DNA from: Caldilineaceae bacterium | GTDB taxonomy: Bacteria > Chloroflexota > Anaerolineae > Caldilineales > Caldilineaceae | Length of the DNA: 64,000 bases | Reading direction: 5' to 3' | NCBI GenBank assembly: GCA_020846635.1 | Contig: JADLDO010000064.1 | Location: forward strand, 186,001-250,000 | Shown: one piece after another, positions 16,327 to 23,245 of the stretch | Numbering within the stretch: the first letter of the stretch is position 1 | How the letters are laid out: every line of letters begins with the position of its first letter | Notes under the pieces: model-generated | Databases searched by the model: none | Told to the model about the DNA's origin: nothing | Seen by the model: only the letters and a program-made list of their open reading frames with translations | Made by a program: the position numbers and the translations under genes

Positions 16327-17543
16327 ACTGTTTCATCCGCTTCTAGCTTCGGCGCGCCGCCATAGACCATCAATATGACGAGGATGACACAGGAGATCAG
16401 CACCGTGACAAGAATGGTAGGCATCGTGATCCCAGGGCCATAGCGATCAAAGAGTTGCCCGATAAGCCACGGGATCAGCATCGCACCCAAACTGCTCCCC
16501 ACCAGGAACATGCTTGTAACCACCCCGCTCATGCTCATGCGTCGCTCTGCCCATGTGATCACCGTAGGGAAGATCGAGGCGATAAATAGCCCCACACCAA
16601 AAGCGCCCACCCAAACCGACCAGGCACTTTCGGGCAAGAGAACCATCAGGCTGAGATTTAGCACACACCCCGCAAGGTCAACCATGAGGATTGTACGCGG
16701 GCGGACGCGGGCGGCAATGGGAATCGAGAGCAGACGCCCCAGCATAAACGCCCCCCAGTAGACCGATGTCAGATAGGCAGCAGCCGTCGTGTTCGCCAGC
16801 CCCATCTCTACGGCGTAAGTGTAAAGCCAACCGCCAACGCCTACTTCGGCCCCCACATAGACGAACATAAACGTCATGATGAGGCTCAACAATCGCCAGT
16901 TGACAGGGATGGCTCGACGCTGCCCTGTGACATGCGCGGCTTCATGCCGTGGGCTGTGCAGCCGCAGTAGCCAGATACCAATCGGTACGACATAGAGCGC
17001 CAGCAGCCAATAGCCCCAGCGAATGCCACCCGTCGCCAGGACAGCCTGGGCAATGACAATTGGCGATAGGAACGCGCCCACCCCAAAGAAGAAATGCAGC
17101 GCGTTCATGAATGGCCCCACCCGCGCCCGGTGTATCCAGACCACTAGGGCATTGCCCCCCACATCGACCACGCCTTCGCCAATCCCAATCGCAAAGAGGA
17201 CCAGCGCCAGCGTCCATAAGAGCGGCAATAAGGGCGCGGAGACCATGCCCACTGCCATCACCAACAGCGAGAGCGCCATCACCGGATGGCCTGCCATGCG
17301 GTCATAGAGCCGCCCGCCCAGCAGCGAGCCGACCATATAGCCTGTGGCGCGCGTGGTGAACAGGAAAGAGATCTCACGCAATTCGGTATTGGTTTGGCTG
17401 GCTAATGCGGGCAGCGTTGGCCCCAGCGAGGATGAAATCAATCCTAGCCCAATAAACGCCCCATAATAAGCAAAGGTAGCCGCCAGGGGGCGCAACCTTC
17501 CACCCCCTGGCAACGTTGCCACCCGTTCAGTGACAGAACTCAA
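16323..17543 (-). CDS. Major facilitator superfamily sugar transporter
   Basis: A 406-residue membrane protein with about 12 hydrophobic segments and a charged central loop near residues 195-215 (HSPRHEAAHV). The conserved loop between helices 2 and 3 is visible as GGRLYDRMAGHP. It resembles FucP/FHS-like and other sugar MFS carriers in overall length. The predicted TTG start follows AAAGGA by 8 bases. The gene overlaps the FGGY kinase by four bases, so it probably imports that kinase's sugar or a precursor by proton symport. Exact substrate unknown. Confidence 0.85.
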   Translation of the reverse strand: MSSVTERVATLPGGGRLRPLAATFAYYGAFIGLGLISSSLGPTLPALASQTNTELREISFLFTTRATGYMVGSLLGGRLYDRMAGHPVMALSLLVMAVGMVSAPLLPLLWTLALVLFAIGIGEGVVDVGGNALVVWIHRARVGPFMNALHFFFGVGAFLSPIVIAQAVLATGGIRWGYWLLALYVVPIGIWLLRLHSPRHEAAHVTGQRRAIPVNWRLLSLIMTFMFVYVGAEVGVGGWLYTYAVEMGLANTTAAAYLTSVYWGAFMLGRLLSIPIAARVRPRTILMVDLAGCVLNLSLMVLLPESAWSVWVGAFGVGLFIASIFPTVITWAERRMSMSGVVTSMFLVGSSLGAMLIPWLIGQLFDRYGPGITMPTILVTVLISCVILVILMVYGGAPKLEADETV

Positions 17544-17587
17544 GTAAATCGTCCTTTATAGCGTGCCATGTAGGCCCAGCCGCAGCA

Positions 17588-18796
17588 CTACCACCACTCT
17601 TTATCCGTGGGTGACTCAGCGTATGAGGGTACAAGCGATGCCCCATGCGGTCGCTCCGCCGTGGGCCGGAATGGGATTTTATCAAAGGAAGTGTATTGTA
17701 TATCCAAATGGGGCGTCTCCAGCCGCACATGCCCCTGATAGCGCGAATCGATGACTGCTTCCAATGTCCCCGTAGTCAACAGCGTGCGCTCCACCGGATA
17801 GGAGGGCTTGCCGGTGACAAACATCTCCTCAGCATTCAGGCCCAGATAGGCGAAGTGCGGGTGGGGCTGCTCCACTCCAAGATAGAAATGGGTAGATTCT
17901 ACCTTGCCCGATTGCAGGCGTCCGGCATAGCCAAACGATTTGATATAGCCGGTCAACATCAGGACATAGCCCTTAAAGCCATCGCGATATTCCACCACAA
18001 ACAGGGCGGGATTCTCGGCGTGGGCACGCATTCCCCCCTCCGGCTTATCAGGAATGTTCGCCAACGCCGCCTCGGCCAAATCTACCGGCCATTCGCCTGC
18101 ATCAGCAGCTTGCCAGATGGCATCGCCTTCTAGACAAGTCACCGCAGCCACGCCAGTCTCCCCCCCTACGCGCCGTTCCACCATACATTGCAGAGTCTCC
18201 AGCGTATGGAAGCCATAGACATCAATGCCTGAATAGCCCACCGCAAGCGCTTCAGCCAGAGGCGTTTCTTTTGGATGTTCAAGAAACGGGCTGCGCCAAC
18301 AGGTCGGCAGCGACGACCCCGCCATAAAGGGCGCGCCCAACGCATTCATCCGGTCATACATCCACTTCGCATCGTGCCAATTATAGGAGAGATGTTTGTC
18401 GCTAAAGACCGGCACAGCGCGTTTGCTGGTCGCCATGACCCCACAGATCTGCTCCAAAAAATACTTGCGCGGATAGAGATGCTGTTCCTTCTCATTCCAG
18501 GCATACTCACCATGTTCGCCAATCAGCAGCACGCCATCTACTGCCAACTCCTTGCCACCGAGCCGCAGCGCCTCGACAATTGAGTTGTAGATGGGTACAT
18601 CATGCTCTTTGGCAAAACGGCGGCTCAGATCATTGCCGGGGAATTGATCTACATAAAACGAGGCAATATCTACGCGCGGCGGCAGCAGCCCTTCATCTGT
18701 TGTGAAACCCTTGAGAAACTTGGTAACGATGACATCAGCGTGGGAGTGGGGACGGTAGGTCGTGATGATGGCGGCAATCTTCTTGCGATCCGACAT
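17588..18796 (-). CDS. Conserved-looking protein of unknown function in a sugar operon
   Basis: A 402-residue protein that I cannot place in a named family. The N-terminus reads like the first strand and helix of a Rossmann-type fold (KIAAIITTYRPHSHAD), and the middle contains LLIGEHGEY and VPVFSDKHLS, His-rich segments that could bind a metal or sugar. No signal peptide or membrane helix is seen. Cys and Trp are well represented, and the C-terminus ends in DKEWW. It lies 44 bases upstream of the MFS transporter and 63 bases downstream of the acetamidase-like gene, inside the operon, so a catabolic enzyme role (isomerase, hydrolase or oxidoreductase) is likely but unproven. Confidence 0.8.
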   Translation of the reverse strand: MSDRKKIAAIITTYRPHSHADVIVTKFLKGFTTDEGLLPPRVDIASFYVDQFPGNDLSRRFAKEHDVPIYNSIVEALRLGGKELAVDGVLLIGEHGEYAWNEKEQHLYPRKYFLEQICGVMATSKRAVPVFSDKHLSYNWHDAKWMYDRMNALGAPFMAGSSLPTCWRSPFLEHPKETPLAEALAVGYSGIDVYGFHTLETLQCMVERRVGGETGVAAVTCLEGDAIWQAADAGEWPVDLAEAALANIPDKPEGGMRAHAENPALFVVEYRDGFKGYVLMLTGYIKSFGYAGRLQSGKVESTHFYLGVEQPHPHFAYLGLNAEEMFVTGKPSYPVERTLLTTGTLEAVIDSRYQGHVRLETPHLDIQYTSFDKIPFRPTAERPHGASLVPSYAESPTDKEWW

Positions 18797-18859
18797 GACA
18801 ACTGCTTTCTAGCTTATTTTGCATTGGGTGGGAGAGGAATGAACCAGCAGGTTAAAAGC

Positions 18860-19789
18860 CTAGATTTTGGGCAGCACTCGCTTGGGAACTTTACAGACCA
18901 TTGTAAAAGCCGGATCAAATACGTTGCCCAGGTCATACTCTACCGTTTGACCCAGGAGGAGGTGTGCGCCAACCGCGTCCAATCCATAGTCGCTTTGCAG
19001 CCAGCGTATCATCTCTGTCGTGGCATGTTGGACACATTGGTCAAGCGGGCGCGCGTTGCCGACGGTGAAGATGTAATCAGCGTTTTCGCCGCGCGGCCAA
19101 TAGATCTGCTTGCCCTTCTGCACATGGACGGTGAATTGTACATCGAATGAAATCTCGACACCCGTCCCCACGATTTCGCCATCGCCTTGCACCGCGTGAC
19201 CATCGCCAATGTGAAAAAGTGCGCCTTCCACCAAAACGGGGAAATAGACCGTGACCCCTTCGACAAAACCCCGGTAATCCATGTTGCCGCCATGCTGTGC
19301 CGAAGTTGCTGTCGAGATGGCCTCGCCCCGCGCCGGAGCAACGCCAAAACAGCCCACCATCGGCGCAAGCGGCAGCGTAAACCGGCCCAACTTGGTGTCA
19401 GCAGGCTCGATCAAGGTGACAGTACCCGCGTCATTGTCAACTTCCCAGATAGCCAGTGATTTTCCTTCTTCTGTGGGCCAGGGCAAGGAGCGCACATAGC
19501 TGGGATCAACGATATTCGGGGCGACCATCTTGCCTGTCCAGCCGTGAAGCCGGTTGGGGCGCAGCTTCTCCAGCTTAACCACCAACGTATCCCCTGGCTC
19601 TGCCCCTTCCACATAAAAAGGGCCGGTCATAGGGTTGCCGCGTTCGGTGATCTGCTCGTTCGAAGCATCCCCCCCGCGCGCATCTACGGTTGTCGTGACC
19701 ACCGTATCGCCGTCGGCGATGCGGAGCACCGGTGTGTGGGAACCAATGGTCGTAAAATAATGGGTCGGCGCAAATTGATGAAGGGCCAT
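18860..19789 (-). CDS. Acetamidase/formamidase family protein
   Basis: A 309-residue FmdA/AmdA-type hydrolase that releases ammonia from short amides. Family features are the GGNMDYRG stretch near residue 165 and GDGHAVQGDGE near 195-205, which contribute metal-binding residues, plus GCFGVAPA. Length is normal for the group of ~300-residue members. It is the first gene of the long - strand operon, with an AGGGAG site 4-6 bases before ATG. Amide hydrolysis is an odd fit with a sugar operon unless the imported substrate carries an amide or N-acyl group; it could also be an unrelated passenger. Confidence 0.85.
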   Translation of the reverse strand: MALHQFAPTHYFTTIGSHTPVLRIADGDTVVTTTVDARGGDASNEQITERGNPMTGPFYVEGAEPGDTLVVKLEKLRPNRLHGWTGKMVAPNIVDPSYVRSLPWPTEEGKSLAIWEVDNDAGTVTLIEPADTKLGRFTLPLAPMVGCFGVAPARGEAISTATSAQHGGNMDYRGFVEGVTVYFPVLVEGALFHIGDGHAVQGDGEIVGTGVEISFDVQFTVHVQKGKQIYWPRGENADYIFTVGNARPLDQCVQHATTEMIRWLQSDYGLDAVGAHLLLGQTVEYDLGNVFDPAFTMVCKVPKRVLPKI

Positions 19790-20183
19790 CGCTCACTCCC
19801 TTTGTCTAGAGGTGGTGGGTTGTATAACTGCAAGCGTCCAGGGGCCAACGCGCATGGGTGTCATGCTACGTTGCCTTGCCCGCTCTGTCAAACCCTGACG
19901 GCTCAATCTGTCGCAACGAGGCCTGCGACATCGCGCATACATTTTGCGTGGAAAACTTGATCCAGAACGCGCAACGGGACGCCAATATGATGACGTCCCG
20001 TTGCTCCACCCTATATATATCAACCGCAAACCTCGGCGAGCCAATGCCAGAGGTGCGGATTGCCACTCAGTTTCGGGCGATCAAACTCAGTGTACTAGAG
20101 TGAATGAACCTATAAAGATACTTTGTAGTTCCAAAGATAAACGAGAAAGATTAAGCCTAGATTGATAATCTATAAACAATCTG
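19790..20183. other. 394-base intergenic region with a hairpin upstream of the sugar operon
   Basis: No gene is supported here. A perfect 11-base inverted repeat, GCAACGGGACG (19971-19981) and CGTCCCGTTGC (19994-20004), encloses a 12-base loop; no T-run follows on either strand, so it may be an operator or a factor-dependent end for the phosphatase gene. An AT-rich stretch CTATATATATC follows at about 20010. The - strand promoter of the acetamidase-led operon probably lies in this gap, but I could not pick one convincingly. Confidence 0.5.
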
Positions 20184-20918
20184 TTAGCGATTTCCGCCAA
20201 CGGTTTCAGAATTCCGAGCGATGATCTTTGACTCTGCCACCGGCTTGCTTGCCACGTTGACGCTGACCGCATCAGTGTCGTCCAACTCGACCTCCTCAGG
20301 ATCAACCGCAAAATCCATCCTCTGTGCGGCAAATTCGGCCAATCGTGCCTCCTGTCCCAACGTGGGCTGTATGAAAGGACGCCTGCGGCGGATCGTCCTC
20401 CATGCCAGCGCAGGGGACATGCCCGTTGCCACCAGATAGGCTGCCACCATCGTCACCGAACGGCCCACCCCCAACATGCAATGAACATAAACCTCGCCGC
20501 CTGCCTCAATCTGCTGGCGGATAAAACGCACGCCCTGGCAGAGTTGGGCAATGGTCGGCGGTGTGTCATCAACGGTGGGCAAAAAAAGATACTGTTCTGG
20601 TGCGATGCCGGCCTCGGCATCGTCAAACTCGTCACGCATATTAACCACCGCGGTCACGCCGCGCGCCTGCAATTGACGCCAACCGGCGGCTGTATATTGT
20701 CCTCCCACATGCAGATGAGGCGTAATCCGGCTGTAGCGCAACGGCGGTGCGCCTCTGCTCAATCGCACCAAGTGGTCAGCCGTATACTGTGACGCTACCC
20801 AGAGACCTTTGCGCTGTACCTCACGGACCAAAATATGAAATACACGGGGTAGGTCAGCCAGGATACGAAATGTGATCCGCGCGCCCGCGCGCAGCCGTCG
20901 ATACCAAGCCCTCATCAT
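20184..20918 (-). CDS. Dual-specificity protein phosphatase-like protein
   Basis: A 244-residue protein with a cysteine-dependent phosphatase domain in the middle. The P-loop signature is complete: VHCMLGVGRS with Cys147 and Arg153; the general acid is probably Asp117 or Asp118 in PTVDDTPP. The first ~55 residues are basic and hydrophobic (RILADLPRVFHILVREV), possibly a membrane-proximal helix, and the C-terminal ~35 residues are an acidic tail. Similar bacterial DSPs act on phosphoproteins or on phosphoinositide-like and phosphatidylglycerophosphate lipids. Its neighbour 29 bases upstream is a diacylglycerol-kinase-family enzyme, which makes a lipid phosphate substrate attractive. Confidence 0.82.
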   Translation of the reverse strand: MMRAWYRRLRAGARITFRILADLPRVFHILVREVQRKGLWVASQYTADHLVRLSRGAPPLRYSRITPHLHVGGQYTAAGWRQLQARGVTAVVNMRDEFDDAEAGIAPEQYLFLPTVDDTPPTIAQLCQGVRFIRQQIEAGGEVYVHCMLGVGRSVTMVAAYLVATGMSPALAWRTIRRRRPFIQPTLGQEARLAEFAAQRMDFAVDPEEVELDDTDAVSVNVASKPVAESKIIARNSETVGGNR

Positions 20919-20947
20919 TGCATGCAGTCAAAATTCTTCATGGTTCG

Positions 20948-21922
20948 CTATGCGGTCAAATTTACTGTTGAATTACCATTCACAGGCATTGTCGTTAATG
21001 GCGGAGGGGGGACCACAACCTGAACGGCGGCAGGGAGAATGCTGACGCGTTTGGGCGTCTCACCGATCATCTCGCCATCACATTGCACATTACTCGCCGG
21101 CGTACTCTGCACCCGGACTTCTTTAGCTTGCCAATGGCGCACCGAGCGCGGTTGGCTCGGTTCCACACCGATCTCCTCGGCGACAACATCTTTAGCCTCT
21201 TGACTCAGGATGCCGGTTAGTAAGGTCATCACCGTAGGCAGGTTAGCGCTGTTGATTACAAATACATCCAACATGCCATCACTCACACTGACATCAGGGG
21301 AGAGTTGCAGCCCGCTGCGTCCCAAATTTGCCGAGTTGGCAATGACACAGGCGATGCCTTCTTCGCTCAGCGTTTGCCCGTCAATTTCAAATTCATAACG
21401 AATCGGCTGCGGTGCAGCCAGGGCCTTTAGGGCAGACAGGCCATAGGCTAGAGTACCCAAACGGTCTTTCAAACTACGGTCGGCCCCTTCCACCATGCGC
21501 GCTTCCAACCCAATGCTCAAGCGCAACAAGAAATAGCCATCATCGACCTTGCCCACATCAACCGGACGGTAGGTCAGTTCTTCATAGCAAATGACATTGC
21601 ATGCATCCCCAAATGCAAGCGGGATACCTAGTTCAACCGACATGACATTCGCTGTACCACCAGGCAGAATTGCCATCGGCACGCCACTGCCCACCATCGC
21701 GCCCGCAACCTCCGAGACTGTACCATCCCCCCCATAGGCAGCGACCACGTCGGCCCCTTCCTGTAAGGCGCGGCGGGTCAGCGTCTCCGCATCACCCCAC
21801 TTCTTGGTAAAATAGACTTCCCAATCAATCTCTGCCGCAGCAAAACGTGAGTTCAATTCCTTGATGTCAAAATTGCCTTGTCCACCCGCTGGATTGGCGA
21901 CTACATAGACACGTCTTCTCAT
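20948..21922 (-). CDS. Diacylglycerol/lipid kinase family protein
   Basis: A 324-residue soluble lipid kinase of the DagK/YegS type. The nucleotide-binding loop GGDGT (64-68), the preceding NPAGGQG (10-16), and PGGTAN (87-92) are all present. The C-terminal beta-sandwich contains the usual LSPDVSVSDGMLDVFV. It would phosphorylate diacylglycerol or a related lipid at the membrane face. The last ~35 residues (PPPPLTTMP onward) are a Pro/Thr/Asn-rich extension without family counterpart. It is probably co-transcribed with the DSP phosphatase, giving a kinase/phosphatase pair. Confidence 0.9.
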   Translation of the reverse strand: MRRRVYVVANPAGGQGNFDIKELNSRFAAAEIDWEVYFTKKWGDAETLTRRALQEGADVVAAYGGDGTVSEVAGAMVGSGVPMAILPGGTANVMSVELGIPLAFGDACNVICYEELTYRPVDVGKVDDGYFLLRLSIGLEARMVEGADRSLKDRLGTLAYGLSALKALAAPQPIRYEFEIDGQTLSEEGIACVIANSANLGRSGLQLSPDVSVSDGMLDVFVINSANLPTVMTLLTGILSQEAKDVVAEEIGVEPSQPRSVRHWQAKEVRVQSTPASNVQCDGEMIGETPKRVSILPAAVQVVVPPPPLTTMPVNGNSTVNLTA

Positions 21923-22009
21923 GTTCTGCCTCGCTTATGCAGTTACCGCTCTCAAAACGTTAATGCTCAAAATGCAATAGAAATAAACACGTTCGCCCAA
22001 ACCAACTGC

Positions 22010-22038
22010 TTGGCACGTCATTAGGCCGATGCTACAAT
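22010..22038 (+). promoter_or_regulatory. Sigma70-type promoter in the 324-base divergent gap
   Basis: TTGGCA (22010-22015), 17 bases, TACAAT (22033-22038). GCTACAATACA is repeated just downstream (from 22045), giving either a second -10 or a direct-repeat operator. The promoter would serve the + strand TIM-barrel/M1 peptidase genes. The rest of gap 21923-22246 holds nothing else I recognise. Confidence 0.65.
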
Positions 22039-22246
22039 ACATTTGCTACAATACAATCATCGTTGCAAGATCAAATTGATAAACTTATCATTGCCGAACT
22101 ATCAACGGCGGCATATCAGGGCATCATCTATTATGCCGGGTCAGGCTACGTTGATATGTAGGCAGATAGCCCATTTGACGACTTTGAACTAATCCACCGA
22201 CCGCAACCACACCGCACCCACAGCAACCGCAAGGAAAACCAACTCC

Positions 22247-23194
22247 ATGATTACTGGCGTCTCCTACATGGGGCACCACAATCCACGGCACCTCGCGGCA
22301 GATCTGGCTGCCATGCATACGCTTGGGCTGGATGACCTATTTCTCTGTCTACAAGAAAATGACTTTCGTCATTTCACGGGCAAAGTACGCTTTGCGCCCG
22401 AATTAGCACGCGCCCACGGACTCCGTCCTTTGGCCCTCTTTTGGGGCGCGCTGAATCTCTTTGGCGGAGGTCGCTCCAGTCAATTTTTGCTCGAACACCC
22501 TGATGGTTTCCAGCGCGATCGTGCGGGCGATCTTCGTCCAGCGGGTTGCTATGTCAACCCAACGAACGTTGCCTACCTGCAATCACTCATCGACCAATGT
22601 GCTGGCTTGGGCTATGCCGGCTACTTTGTCGATGAACCGGTCCCGCTCGATTGTTACTGTCCTGCTTGCTGCGAACAATTTGACGCCACCGTCGGCGGAG
22701 ATCTGCGCCAAGCAACGCCAGACGACGATGCACGCTTTCGCCATGATTGCGTTATCCGCTATATCGAGATCATCTCTGGCTATTGCAAGCAGCATCATCC
22801 ACAGATGGAAACGATCTGCTGCCTGATGCCTAGCGAGCGCGCCATGTGGGCAGAGACGAGCGCCATAGCAAGCCTTGACAATATTGGCACTGATATTTAC
22901 TGGGCAAACAACGACCGCGATCTGACCGAGATGCGCCCCCTGATGACAGAAATGGAAGAATGCACCCATACCCACGGCAAGCGCCATCATCAATGGCTCC
23001 ATTGCTGGGGGGTCAAAGCGGGCCGCGAAGCGCGCATCATTGATTTAGGGGATGAACTCATCCGCGCTCGGCCCGATGCGCTCTACGTCTGGGCATGGGA
23101 AGGCCAGATCGGCACCACGGAAAGCTGCGACAACCCCACACGCGCTTGGGCCGCCGCCGTGGAGGTCATCCACCGCGCCCGCCATGCAGAGTAA
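22247..23194 (+). CDS. TIM-barrel, glycosidase-like protein of unknown function
   Basis: A 315-residue protein with the alternating strand/helix pattern of a (beta/alpha)8 barrel. Strand ends carry candidate catalytic or sugar-binding residues: FLCLQEND near residue 38, GYFVDEP at 125-131, and YVWAWEG near the C-terminus. After VDEP comes a cysteine cluster CYCPACC (136-142), which could bind zinc. It resembles barrels seen in GH-like families that act on oligosaccharides, but lacks a confident family. No signal peptide, so cytoplasmic. It lies 51 bases before the M1 peptidase, likely in one operon. Confidence 0.7.
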   Translation: MITGVSYMGHHNPRHLAADLAAMHTLGLDDLFLCLQENDFRHFTGKVRFAPELARAHGLRPLALFWGALNLFGGGRSSQFLLEHPDGFQRDRAGDLRPAGCYVNPTNVAYLQSLIDQCAGLGYAGYFVDEPVPLDCYCPACCEQFDATVGGDLRQATPDDDARFRHDCVIRYIEIISGYCKQHHPQMETICCLMPSERAMWAETSAIASLDNIGTDIYWANNDRDLTEMRPLMTEMEECTHTHGKRHHQWLHCWGVKAGREARIIDLGDELIRARPDALYVWAWEGQIGTTESCDNPTRAWAAAVEVIHRARHAE

Positions 23195-23245
23195 AAACAC
23201 GATTTCTTGCAGCTTATTTCATGCAGCTTGTTGATTGGAGGGACC

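Noticed and set aside
19971-20004. Perfect 11-base inverted repeat as an intrinsic terminator
   Set aside because: Neither strand has a T-run after the stem, so it is reported only as a hairpin or possible operator.
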